DNA from: an uncultured Robinsoniella sp.
Lineage (GTDB): Bacteria > Bacillota > Clostridia > Lachnospirales > Lachnospiraceae
Direction: 5' to 3'
Assembly: GCA_900540475.1 (NCBI GenBank)
Contig: UQGG01000017.1
Span: 1 to 64,000 of the forward strand
Length of the DNA: 64,000 bases
Position 1 is the first letter of the stretch, and every line of letters starts with the position of its first letter. The notes beneath the pieces were generated by a model that was not told the origin of the DNA, did not search any database, and saw only the letters and a program-made list of their open reading frames with translations. Made by a program: the position numbers and the translations under genes. Shown piece after piece: positions 8,979 to 16,445 of the stretch.

Positions 8979-9494
8979 TTACATTTTTTTAATCTCAGTG
9001 AAACTTATTTCTACTGGTGTTTCACGACCGAATAACTCAACATTAATGGTAACGATCTGTTTACCATGATTGATGGACTGAATAACTCCAACGGTATCTT
9101 TCCAGACTCCGCCGGTAACAGTAACAGCATCTCCTTCTGTGAAATCCACCTGGACATCGTCCGCCTGGATTCCCAGATTCTGCATCTCTGTTTCGGTAAG
9201 TGGCACTGGTTTTGATCCAGGACCAACAAATCCGGTAACACCTCTTGTATTTCGAACGACATACCAGGTGTCATCATTCATGACCATATTCAGAAGCACA
9301 TAGCCTGGAAACAGTTTCTTCTGAACCTGCTTCTGTACGCCATTTTTTACTTCCACAACATCCTGCATCGGAACTCTGACCTCAATGATCTGATCTTCTA
9401 AATGCCGGTTTTCAATCGTTTTCTCAATGTTGGCCTTAACCTTGTTTTCATACCCAGAATAAGTATGAACTACATACCAGTTTGTTTCTGACAT
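8979..9494 (-). CDS. nusG: Transcription termination/antitermination protein NusG
   Basis: NusG (171 residues) binds RNA polymerase and couples transcription to pausing, Rho or the ribosome. It starts MSETNWYVVHTYSGYENKV, has the NGN motif FPGYVLLNM near residue 65, and ends with a KOW domain containing VTGGVWKDTVGVI. It lies in the universal order secE-nusG-rplK, 16 bp after secE. Confidence 0.97.
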   Translation of the reverse strand: MSETNWYVVHTYSGYENKVKANIEKTIENRHLEDQIIEVRVPMQDVVEVKNGVQKQVQKKLFPGYVLLNMVMNDDTWYVVRNTRGVTGFVGPGSKPVPLTETEMQNLGIQADDVQVDFTEGDAVTVTGGVWKDTVGVIQSINHGKQIVTINVELFGRETPVEISFTEIKKM

Positions 9495-9510
9495 AAAATC
9501 ACCCTTGCCC

Positions 9511-9726
9511 TTACTTTATTAAGAAATCAATACCATACTGTACAATAACATCAACGATGGTAATAATGACACCTAATACACAAGAAACGGCAACAACCGC
9601 TACGGTCTGCTTGCCAAGTGTTTTCTTTTCCGGCCAGATAATTTTCTTAAATTCAGATTTAAGACCTTCAAACCAGCTTTTCTTGGGGGCTTTGTCTGTT
9701 TTTGCAGTTTCTCCCATTCCATTCAC
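9511..9726 (-). CDS. secE: Preprotein translocase subunit SecE
   Basis: SecE (71 residues) is the small essential subunit of the SecYEG channel. The hallmark amphipathic segment FEGLKSEFKKIIWPEKKTL (residues 19-37) precedes a single membrane helix (about 43-66). The order rpmG-secE-nusG is universal in Firmicutes. Two in-frame ATGs (9726 and 9717) follow AAGGAAG; the first has a 5-nt spacing and is used here, but the second, starting MGETAK, is also possible. Confidence 0.93.
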   Translation of the reverse strand: MNGMGETAKTDKAPKKSWFEGLKSEFKKIIWPEKKTLGKQTVAVVAVSCVLGVIITIVDVIVQYGIDFLIK

Positions 9727-9749
9727 TTCCTTTGCATTATCACTAACAG

Positions 9750-9899
9750 TTATTTGGTTTCTTTGTGTAATGTGTGTGTTCTGCAGAATTTACAGTATTT
9801 TTTTGTTTCCATTCTGTCCGGATGATTTTTCTTATCCTTCGTCATGTTGTAGTTACGTTGTTTACATTCCGTACATGCCAATGTGATTTTAACGCGCAC
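9750..9899 (-). CDS. rpmG: 50S ribosomal protein L33 (GTG start)
   Basis: This 49-residue protein reads (M)RVKITLACTECKQRN, then YNMTKDKKNHPDRM, ending CKFCRTHTLHKETK. The two CxxC pairs make it the zinc-binding form of L33. The GTG at 9899-9897 is preceded by GAGGTGG. It is the first gene of the secE-nusG-rplK-rplA transcript and ends 23 bp before secE. Confidence 0.95.
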   Translation of the reverse strand: MRVKITLACTECKQRNYNMTKDKKNHPDRMETKKYCKFCRTHTLHKETK

Positions 9900-9964
9900 A
9901 ACTTCCACCTCGCCTTCTTTGTAATTTGGTAACAGCTTGCGTAGGCTGTTGAATTTTTAGGCAT

Positions 9965-10029
9965 AAAAAAAAGACCTACTTCCATTCGCTCGTTTATCTT
10001 ATCATATACAATAGCTGGAAGTCAAGTCT
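9965..10029 (-). terminator. Bidirectional terminator after sdaAA with a promoter in its loop
   Basis: Arms at 10016-10029 and 9972-9984 pair as ACTTCCA/TGGAAGT plus outer AGAC/GTCT, with a small internal loop. A run of about eight T on the reverse strand follows the distal arm, and there is also a T run on the forward strand. The roughly 30-nt loop contains the -10 and most of the spacer of the rpmG promoter. Confidence 0.6.
9996..10025 (-). promoter_or_regulatory. Probable promoter of rpmG-secE-nusG-rplKA
   Basis: On the reverse strand TTGACT (10020-10025), an 18-bp spacer and TAAGAT (9996-10001) lie about 100 bp before rpmG. It overlaps the terminator hairpin of the upstream sda operon. 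Confidence 0.5.
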
Positions 10030-10077
10030 TTTTTTGACAAGAACCATGTTCTTCTGCAGTGTTATTTCTGCTTTGGA

Positions 10078-10959
10078 TCAGCGGAATTTTTCTTCTACCT
10101 GTTTTAAGGAAACTTCCCTGCCAAAGGCAGTGGCTGCCAGTCCGCCTTCACCCGTTTCCCGAAGGGAGACATTCATCAGATCCCCTACTTCCTTCATGGC
10201 ATCAATTACCTGATCCGGGGGAATCCGGCTTTCAATTCCAGCTAGTGCCATATCAGCACACGCCATCGCGTTCACCGCCCCAATCACATTGCGTTTTACA
10301 CATGGAACCTCCACCAGACCAGCAACCGGGTCACAGACCAGTCCCAGGAGATTTTTTAACGACATTGCAGCCGCATGGGCGATCTGACTGGCATTTCCAC
10401 CCTTTAAATGAACCATTGCCCCTGCCGCCATGGCACTTGCCGAACCAATTTCCGCCTGACAGCCGCCGGAAGCTCCGGCAATATACGCACGAACTGCTAT
10501 GACCTGTCCGATTCCCGCAGCCACATACAGTGCTTCCCCAATGCGTGTCTCATCTGTCTGTTCCTTTTTATAAAAAGGAACCAGAACAGCCGGAAGTACT
10601 CCGCAGGCGCCTGCTGTGGGCGCCGCCACGATTCTTTTCATACAGGCATTTGATTCTCCCATCTGCAGTGCCGCCGCAATGACCTGTCCCATAAATGCTC
10701 CGCACAAGGGTGTTTCCTTTTGTACATACTGCTCCATAATACCGCCGCTGCCGCCTACCAGACCGCTGTTGGAAATCAGTTTCTCATCATATGCTTCACT
10801 GGACGAGAGCATCGCCCGCCACATGCCCAGCATCTTTTCAAAAGATTCCTCCTTTGAAACTTTCCGCTCGTTCATATCATCCAGCAGTATGGTTTCCCAG
10901 AAGGGAATCTGCGACTCCCTGCATACGTCTAAGATTTCCTCTAATGAATTATATGCCAT
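10078..10959 (-). CDS. sdaAA: L-serine dehydratase, iron-sulfur-dependent, alpha subunit
   Basis: With the beta subunit it deaminates L-serine to pyruvate and ammonia using an oxygen-labile [4Fe-4S] cluster. The 293-residue chain carries AAPTAGACGVLPAVL, ASGGCQAEIGSASAM and LVCDPVAGLVEVPC, whose cysteines are the expected cluster ligands. The ATG at 10959 lies one base after the sdaAB stop, with AGGAGG inside the end of sdaAB, so the two subunits are translationally coupled. A bidirectional terminator follows. Confidence 0.95.
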   Translation of the reverse strand: MAYNSLEEILDVCRESQIPFWETILLDDMNERKVSKEESFEKMLGMWRAMLSSSEAYDEKLISNSGLVGGSGGIMEQYVQKETPLCGAFMGQVIAAALQMGESNACMKRIVAAPTAGACGVLPAVLVPFYKKEQTDETRIGEALYVAAGIGQVIAVRAYIAGASGGCQAEIGSASAMAAGAMVHLKGGNASQIAHAAAMSLKNLLGLVCDPVAGLVEVPCVKRNVIGAVNAMACADMALAGIESRIPPDQVIDAMKEVGDLMNVSLRETGEGGLAATAFGREVSLKQVEEKFR

Positions 10960-10960
10960 G

Positions 10961-11629
10961 TTACCGGTTCCCTCCTATATCTATATACGTCACCTTCAGT
11001 ATACCCTCTTTTTGCTCCAGCCACTCGATGGATTCTTTTGGGATTTTCTGGTCTGTTTCAATAATCATCACCGCATAACCGCCCCGTTTTTTCCGGTGCA
11101 GGGACATATTTGCCACATTTACGGACTTCTGAAACAGCATGGACGCCACATCGGCAACATAACCGGGCTGATCCATGTTATGAATAATTAAAGTGGGATT
11201 CTCACAGGTACAATTGACCTCCACATCATTGATTTTATTCAGCATGATACGTCCGCCTCCCAGAGAAGAAGCCTGAACCATCAGTTTGCGCAGCTCTAAA
11301 TCCTCCAGCAGCATCTGCACCGAATTGGGATGCGCCCCCTTTAAAGTTGTTTCTTCAAAGGTAAATTCCAATCCTTCTTCCTCTGCCATTTCAAAGCTTT
11401 TTGGAATTCTGATATCATCGGGCTCCATACCAAGAAGTCCTGCTACAATGGCTTTATCTGTACCATGGCCTACTCCGGTAGCTGCAAAAGAGCCATGCAT
11501 ACAAATCTTTGCCTTAACAGGCATGCATCCCAGCAGCTTTCTCCCCATCAATCCGATCCTTACCGCCCCTGCCGTATGAGAGCTGGAAGGCCCGACCATG
11601 ACAGGTCCCAAAATATCGAATATGTTCAT
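10961..11629 (-). CDS. sdaAB: L-serine dehydratase, iron-sulfur-dependent, beta subunit
   Basis: This 222-residue partner of sdaAA starts MNIFDILGPVMVGPSSSHTA, the serine-binding signature of the family. It ends with an ACT-like domain (HNMDQPGYVADVASML, about residues 145-160) that senses serine. The ATG at 11629 was chosen because AGGAGG lies seven bases upstream and homologues start with MN(I/V)FDI; an upstream in-frame ATG at 11668 lacks both. The leader contains a GCAGAC palindrome and a short GC-rich hairpin. Confidence 0.95.
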   Translation of the reverse strand: MNIFDILGPVMVGPSSSHTAGAVRIGLMGRKLLGCMPVKAKICMHGSFAATGVGHGTDKAIVAGLLGMEPDDIRIPKSFEMAEEEGLEFTFEETTLKGAHPNSVQMLLEDLELRKLMVQASSLGGGRIMLNKINDVEVNCTCENPTLIIHNMDQPGYVADVASMLFQKSVNVANMSLHRKKRGGYAVMIIETDQKIPKESIEWLEQKEGILKVTYIDIGGNR

Positions 11630-11644
11630 CTTTATACCTCCTGT

Positions 11645-11663
11645 ATACCGCAGACAGGTCTGC
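11645..11663. repeat. Interspersed palindrome around GCAGACAGGTCTGC (copy 1)
   Basis: The 19 bp ataccgcagacaggtctgc matches positions 58346-58364 with two mismatches. Both copies lie in leaders of reverse-strand genes (sdaAB here). The core is an inverted repeat, GCAGAC/GTCTGC. Confidence 0.5.
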
Positions 11664-11718
11664 TGCAAATGGAAAGGGAACGTCCTGCGCTCCCTTTTTT
11701 GATTACATCTATTCTGTT

Positions 11719-11747
11719 ATTTTAACAAATCCTGTCTGAAATGTATA
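11719..11747 (-). promoter_or_regulatory. Promoter of the sdaAB-sdaAA operon
   Basis: On the reverse strand TATACA (11742-11747), 17 bp and TAAAAT (11719-11724) lie directly after the stop of the histidine kinase gene and about 90 bp before sdaAB. Confidence 0.5.
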
Positions 11748-11755
11748 GGGGGAAG

Positions 11756-13078
11756 CTAATTTTTTTCTTCACTTCCCACTCTTAGGGATACCAGGGTACG
11801 AAAGACCTTTTCTTCCTCTTTACACTCCATACTGCCTTCGTATTTTTTCACGATTCCCTGTACAATGTCAAGTCCCAGACCATGGCGGAACTTATCTTTT
11901 TTGGTAGTTTTAAAACTCCCATCCCGCTTCACTTCCACGGTTCTTGCCTCTTCATATCTGGAATTGCTGAATATGAGAACCTGATAGCCTGCCCGATACT
12001 GGCTTTTTACATTCATAAACCGTTCTTCCGGATTCGGAATTCGCATACAGCTTTCAATTGCATTGTCAAACAAATTGTAGAAAATACTGAGCCAGTCCAC
12101 ATCATCTACTCTTCCACTGACAAAGTGTGCCATATTTAACTGGAGCTTAATTTTATTTTTTGCACATTCTGTAATTTTATTATGCAGCACTGCATCTATC
12201 ATTACATTTTTGCTGATGTTGCTCTGAAGAAGCTTGTCATATTCTTTATTCAGGCGTTTTGCAATCTCCCCCATAGATTCAGTATGGTTATCCCGCACCA
12301 GCCTTTCTATGGTCTGAAGATGATTTCCTATATCGTGGCGCATTTTCCGCACCAGTTCATTCTGTTCCTCCAGCACCTTATAATGCTCTTTCAAAAGCTT
12401 TTGCTGCATGAGCAGGTACTGATTTTCTCTCTTGAGGTTTTCTCTGCTGTACCAGGTAAGCAGACCGCCGAACACACACAGCATTGCTACCACATACATC
12501 AGCACCCAGGGTTCCAGAAGCCTGTTTGCATTTTCGTTCATCAGAAGAACTGTAACCACAAGGTTCACAAGTACTGATACAACTGCAAATATCTTCCAGA
12601 TCAGTAACGGAATTTTTTCAAAAACGCCAACTTTTAAGATCATCCATAGAATTACCGCAGCCAGAATATTCTTAATTCCGTTTACAGCAGTAAAAAAACA
12701 TACATTGCTGCCGGTATAAAGGGCGATACTCCCGCCAAATCCAAAAATAGCCTTTGTAATCAATCCGAAAGCCGCTCCGATAATGCCATAAAATTCGATA
12801 AAGGCATAGAATTTCAGAAAATCATGAAATGGCTTCTCAGATATTTTATAAATAACTGCCATCCAAAGGATAATCTCCGCCACATAGACTAAAAATGCAG
12901 ATCCGCCAAATTTTACAGGCAGCATAAGAACACCATGGACTACAGCAAGAAGAAGCAGAATCATCCGCTTCTTTCTTGAATCCATATTCCCGGTATCTGC
13001 GCACTTCATGGCAAAATTGTAGAATATCACAGTCTCTAACAGAACAGCAATACATTTTCCGGTAAACACCGTCATCAT
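11756..13078 (-). CDS. Sensor histidine kinase, GHKL/AgrC type
   Basis: This 440-residue kinase has about six hydrophobic segments in the first 215 residues, like quorum-sensing kinases of the AgrC/ComD class. A coiled linker (about 220-250) follows. The phosphoacceptor motif is MRHDIGNHLQTIERL, the N box is FYNLFDNAIESC, and the G box is RHGLGLDIVQGIV. It would phosphorylate the LytTR regulator encoded 16 bp upstream. No agrB or agrD-like peptide gene is seen nearby, so the signal is unknown. The stop abuts the sda promoter. Confidence 0.88.
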   Translation of the reverse strand: MMTVFTGKCIAVLLETVIFYNFAMKCADTGNMDSRKKRMILLLLAVVHGVLMLPVKFGGSAFLVYVAEIILWMAVIYKISEKPFHDFLKFYAFIEFYGIIGAAFGLITKAIFGFGGSIALYTGSNVCFFTAVNGIKNILAAVILWMILKVGVFEKIPLLIWKIFAVVSVLVNLVVTVLLMNENANRLLEPWVLMYVVAMLCVFGGLLTWYSRENLKRENQYLLMQQKLLKEHYKVLEEQNELVRKMRHDIGNHLQTIERLVRDNHTESMGEIAKRLNKEYDKLLQSNISKNVMIDAVLHNKITECAKNKIKLQLNMAHFVSGRVDDVDWLSIFYNLFDNAIESCMRIPNPEERFMNVKSQYRAGYQVLIFSNSRYEEARTVEVKRDGSFKTTKKDKFRHGLGLDIVQGIVKKYEGSMECKEEEKVFRTLVSLRVGSEEKN

Positions 13079-13094
13079 TTCACCTCACATTAGA

Positions 13095-13814
13095 TTACAT
13101 ATCTTCCCCCAGCCATCTTGCAAATGCCCTGCGGACATCATTCAGATACCTGCGGCTGATAGGAACCTTTTTCCCATTGCGCAGAATTAATTCATTCCTG
13201 CAAAATTCTTTGACAAAGTTCAGATTTACAATATAGCTGTTGTGGCATCTTACAAAGTAATCAGACCCCAGCTGTGCCTGCAGTTCAGTCAGACCGGAAG
13301 ATGTTCTGACCGTTTCACCGACGCAGACTGCCAGTGTGCTTCTCTTTTCCCTTTCCAGATACTGAATATCCATAGGGAGCAGTATAATCTTTCTTCCTTT
13401 TACCATAACAACTATACGTTCTCTGGCAACCTTACTTTTTTGTTGAATTTGTTTTTCAATAATTTTCGGCAGATATTTCTCCAGGTCTTTTTTTAAAACA
13501 AAATAGCAGTAGTCAACCTCATATACTTTTGAACTGTAACATAGATAATTCGTCAAAAACACAATTTTTGTCCTGGCATCTAATGCTTCCAGTTTTTTCG
13601 CAACCTCCACCCCATTGGATTCTCCTATCTCAATATCAAGAAACAGCAGATCCAAATCATAAATGCTTTCTCTTACGTAATGGTATAACTCCTCCGGATT
13701 CAAAAATTCATGAATTTCATACTCACACTTATTTTTCTGCAAAAATTTCTCTATGAAATCTTTGCTTACCTGAACCGCCTTTGCTTCATCGTCACATATC
13801 CCGATTCGCATCAT
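13095..13814 (-). CDS. LytTR-family response regulator (AgrA-like)
   Basis: This 239-residue protein has a receiver domain with acidic residues in GICDDEAK and the phospho-Asp in LLFLDIEIGESNG (about residue 60). A LytTR DNA-binding domain follows (about 140-235) with YLEREKRSTLAV and FVRCHNSYIVNLNFV. LytTR proteins bind pairs of 9-bp sites. It leads the two-gene operon with the kinase. The promoter region is shared with a divergent XRE regulator and contains a palindrome over the -35. Confidence 0.92.
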   Translation of the reverse strand: MMRIGICDDEAKAVQVSKDFIEKFLQKNKCEYEIHEFLNPEELYHYVRESIYDLDLLFLDIEIGESNGVEVAKKLEALDARTKIVFLTNYLCYSSKVYEVDYCYFVLKKDLEKYLPKIIEKQIQQKSKVARERIVVMVKGRKIILLPMDIQYLEREKRSTLAVCVGETVRTSSGLTELQAQLGSDYFVRCHNSYIVNLNFVKEFCRNELILRNGKKVPISRRYLNDVRRAFARWLGEDM

Positions 13815-13879
13815 GATTCATCCCACCTTACTCTTTCTTTAAATTACCCGAATATAATTGCACAATTATATTTCCTGGA

Positions 13880-13909
13880 ATTATACCATCCGATTCACAG
13901 TAATTGCAA
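13880..13909 (-). promoter_or_regulatory. Promoter of the two-component operon with overlapping palindrome
   Basis: On the reverse strand TTGCAA (13904-13909), 18 bp and TATAAT (13880-13885). The -35 lies inside the inverted repeat GTAATT/AATTAC (13900-13919), a plausible operator for this regulator or the divergent one. Confidence 0.5.
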
Positions 13910-13959
13910 TGCTAATTACACTTTTAGCACAGTTCGTGTAATATTTAACCACAATCCGT

Positions 13960-13979
13960 CGATATTGCAAAAAATATCG
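13960..13979. promoter_or_regulatory. AT-rich palindrome in the divergent regulator region
   Basis: CGATATT and AATATCG form a 7-bp inverted repeat around GCAAAA, midway between the two-component operon and the XRE gene. It could be an operator. The rest of this 286-bp gap is AT-rich; TATAAT matches occur near 14016 and 14044 without a good -35. Confidence 0.35.
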
Positions 13980-14100
13980 CAAAAAATGGTAAATACTTCC
14001 ATCCAATATAATCCACATGCTATTTTTTAGCTTATAGATTATTATAATATAACAAAACAAATAATACAATACGTAATAAGTAATTATAGAGGGGGTAAGT

Positions 14101-14445
14101 ATGACAATTGATTATACCGCTATCGGACGCAGAATCCGAGCCAGGAGATTAGCCCAAAAAATTACACAGGAAAGGCTCGCCGAACAGGTAGATATCTCTA
14201 CACCGCATCTTAGCAATATTGAAAGAGGAGTTACCCACGTAAGCCTGCCAACACTAATCACGATTGCAAATGCACTCCATACTACGGTAGACCATCTATT
14301 GTGCGACAGCCTTCCCGAAGCAAAATCCTTCTATGTAAAAGAACTGAGGGACTTATTAAATGACTGCGATGAAAAAGAACTCCGTATTTTGACCGAAACC
14401 TTAAGATCTCTGAAATCTTCCCTGCAGGATACCTATGGGAAATGA
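14101..14445 (+). CDS. XRE-family transcriptional regulator
   Basis: This 114-residue protein has an N-terminal helix-turn-helix of the Cro/C1 type (about residues 8-62: RIRARRLAQKITQERLAEQV, HLSNIERGVTHVSLPTL). A charged helical tail (75-110) follows and may dimerise. The start follows GAGGGGG. It is divergent from the AgrCA-like operon, and palindromes in the shared region suggest local regulation, but no target is proven. Confidence 0.9.
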   Translation: MTIDYTAIGRRIRARRLAQKITQERLAEQVDISTPHLSNIERGVTHVSLPTLITIANALHTTVDHLLCDSLPEAKSFYVKELRDLLNDCDEKELRILTETLRSLKSSLQDTYGK

Positions 14446-14457
14446 AGACCCGACTGC

Positions 14458-14494
14458 AAAAAAAGGACATTCCATTTGGAATTATCCTTTTTTT
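14458..14494 (+). terminator. Bidirectional terminator after the XRE gene
   Basis: An A-rich and T-rich flanked stem (GGA..ATTCC and GGAAT..TCC, extended by A/T pairs) lies 13 bp after the XRE stop. The symmetry lets it also stop transcripts of the GNAT gene from the other side. Confidence 0.7.
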
Positions 14495-14536
14495 ATTACA
14501 CATGATATTATTCTTTTTTACATTAACTGTATCTTT

Positions 14537-14632
14537 TATCTTATTAATCTTTTATCGTATTTATCTGCTATCTTATTTATCTACTATCCTATTTATCTTC
14601 TATCGTATTTATCTTCTATTGTATTAATTTTC
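14537..14632. repeat. Tandem repeat, about six 16-bp units
   Basis: The consensus is TATCKTATTTATCTWC. Units start at 14537 (degenerate), 14553, 14569, 14585, 14601 and 14617 (degenerate). The last unit reaches into the 3' end of the GNAT gene. Apparent open frames here are made only by the repeat. Confidence 0.85.
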
Positions 14633-15157
14633 TTTGCTATTGAGCAACCCATAGATATAAGTATCTTTCCAAAGCGGCTGATCATGCTCATCCTTCCAAA
14701 AATATACATTCTTTCTCAAAAATCCCTCACGGGTAAATCCTAATTTTTCCAACAGCTTCCATGAGTTTGGATTCTTGGGATCACAGTATGCACTAATCCT
14801 GTGGATTCCATGCTCAAATGCATTTTCAATCAGCTTTTCACAGCTTTCTCTGGCATATCCCATGTGCCAGTAATCTTCATTAAATACATATCCAAGCTCC
14901 AGGGAATTACAATCACATTTTCCCAGATATACATTCCCAATCATTTTACCTGTGGATTTCAGCTCAACTGCTATCATTTCATCCGACGCAATTCTGGACT
15001 CCAGATTCTCTTTTGCTTCTTCCATTGTCATCGGCTTATAAGGCTCATATTCCAGGACTTTGGGGTTGGACAGGTATTCGTATAGGTCCTGTATGTCCTC
15101 TGCTCTGTATCTTCTTAATACTAGCCGTTCTGTTTCTGCTATGATTTTTTTATCCAT
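14624..15157 (-). CDS. GNAT family N-acetyltransferase
   Basis: This 177-residue protein resembles RimJ/RimL-type acetyltransferases. It starts with TERLVLRRYRAEDIQ, has the acetyl-CoA region LELGYVFNEDYWHMGYA (about residues 85-101), and RISAYCDPKNPNSWKLLEKL followed by GFTREG near the C-terminal third. The substrate cannot be told. The start at 15157 follows GGGAGAAG; the longer reading to 15226 would overlap the promoter. Its last codons fall in the 16-bp repeat, so the C-terminus may vary between strains. Confidence 0.88.
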   Translation of the reverse strand: MDKKIIAETERLVLRRYRAEDIQDLYEYLSNPKVLEYEPYKPMTMEEAKENLESRIASDEMIAVELKSTGKMIGNVYLGKCDCNSLELGYVFNEDYWHMGYARESCEKLIENAFEHGIHRISAYCDPKNPNSWKLLEKLGFTREGFLRKNVYFWKDEHDQPLWKDTYIYGLLNSKEN

Positions 15158-15197
15158 AAATCTTCTCCCTTTTTCTTTTTCAATCGACTGCTTTTTC

Positions 15198-15226
15198 ATT
15201 ATATCATCCAAACCGCACAAAGTCAC
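15198..15226 (-). promoter_or_regulatory. Promoter of the GNAT gene
   Basis: On the reverse strand GTGACT (15221-15226), 17 bp and TATAAT (15198-15203), about 40 bp before the chosen start. Confidence 0.5.
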
Positions 15227-15263
15227 TAAAAACGATATGGCACCTGATGATACGCCTTTCTAA

Positions 15264-16409
15264 TTACCAGTATGTCTTCCATTCTTTCAGGTTTCTGGTC
15301 AGTGCCTCAAGAAAAAAATAATCTCCCCACAGATTACATTCATCAACACCTCTGTCGGATACACTGTTATATGGACTGCTTTTTGCGTAAACACCATGTC
15401 GCAGCAGCCCATTTGCTTCCTGAGATGAAGTTACTGCATATTTGTCAATCAGGCTTTCCAGCATCCGCTGTGCCTCATTGCGATAAAAGGATTGTTCTTC
15501 CTTTTCCAGCCCTCCATTGCTGCACATTTCCAGAATTCCGCAGACGGCTGCTGCTGCCGCTGACGAATCTCTCGGTTCACTGCTCCCTTCTGAAAACTGT
15601 AAATCCCAATAGGGTACCATATCCTCGGGAAGATGTCTCAAATAAAAATCCGTCACTTTCCGAAACAGTTTTCTGCAAACTTCATTTTTTGTGTACCGCC
15701 ACGCCAATGCCGTTCCATATATTCCCCATGCCTGCCCCCTTGCCCAGGCAGAATCGTCCCGATACCCCTGAGCCGTAACCCCACGTAACGGCTCTCCTGT
15801 CCTGGGATTAAAAAAATAAGTGTGGTAGGTAGAATTATCTTCCCGCACCAGATTACGGATGCTGGTCCGGGTATGCCGTATGGCAATGTCTCTGTACTTT
15901 TCATCCCCAGTTACAAGAGAAGCCCAATACAGCAACGGCAGATTCAGCAGGCAATCTATAATCAGGCGGTAATTATTCTTTGCCCCTAACTCTCCCCACG
16001 CCTGAAGGAACTCTCCTTTTTCCTGAAAGCGGCTGATAAGCTGGTCTGCCGCCAGGATTGCCGCCTCTTTTGCCTGCTGATTTCCCGTAAGCTGATATGC
16101 AGCCACACAGGAAGGCGTATATAAAAATCCCATATCATGATGATCCACATCTGTTTTCTGTTTTATTCTATTATAAAAGCTCTCTACCTGAACCTCCGCC
16201 GATGTTCGGAACCGTTCCTCTCCCGACAGTTCATAGGCAAGCCAGTATGTTCCGGTACAGAATCCCGTTGTCCATTCTGTATTTTCTGTTGCCGGGTAAA
16301 ACATATGCTCACTATTGGAACCAGGAAATTGGTAGGTAAAATTCCCCAGATTTTCTCTCAGAACCGATACTGCCCGGGCAGCTGCTCTTTGTAATTTTTT
16401 CTTATCCAT
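15264..16409 (-). CDS. Glycoside hydrolase family 88 (unsaturated glucuronyl hydrolase)
   Basis: GH88 enzymes remove the 4,5-unsaturated uronic acid left at the non-reducing end by polysaccharide lyases. The 381-residue length and the alpha/alpha-barrel motifs fit: TEWTTGFCTGTYWLAYE (about 44-60), HHDMGF with the candidate catalytic Asp92, IIDCLLNLPLLYW with Asp152, and RGQAWGIYGTALAW. The two Asp correspond to Asp88 and Asp149 of Bacillus UGL. There is no signal peptide, so it is cytoplasmic. The start at 16409 follows AGGAGAG. It is the last gene of an Lpl-type ABC operon, 36 bp after the binding-protein gene. A PL8 lyase that would make its substrate is encoded 9 kb away. Confidence 0.92.
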   Translation of the reverse strand: MDKKKLQRAAARAVSVLRENLGNFTYQFPGSNSEHMFYPATENTEWTTGFCTGTYWLAYELSGEERFRTSAEVQVESFYNRIKQKTDVDHHDMGFLYTPSCVAAYQLTGNQQAKEAAILAADQLISRFQEKGEFLQAWGELGAKNNYRLIIDCLLNLPLLYWASLVTGDEKYRDIAIRHTRTSIRNLVREDNSTYHTYFFNPRTGEPLRGVTAQGYRDDSAWARGQAWGIYGTALAWRYTKNEVCRKLFRKVTDFYLRHLPEDMVPYWDLQFSEGSSEPRDSSAAAAAVCGILEMCSNGGLEKEEQSFYRNEAQRMLESLIDKYAVTSSQEANGLLRHGVYAKSSPYNSVSDRGVDECNLWGDYFFLEALTRNLKEWKTYW

Positions 16410-16445
16410 AAATGCTCTCCTGCCGTTTTCCAAAATGGCTGCCCG

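Noticed and set aside
10039..10053. Inverted repeat AAGAAC-CAT-GTTCTT after sdaAA
   Set aside because: Short, without a T tract, and next to a better terminator; no role can be supported.
14435..14743. Forward frames with YLLSYLS repeats
   Set aside because: They are produced by the 16-bp tandem repeat and overlap the XRE terminator and GNAT gene.
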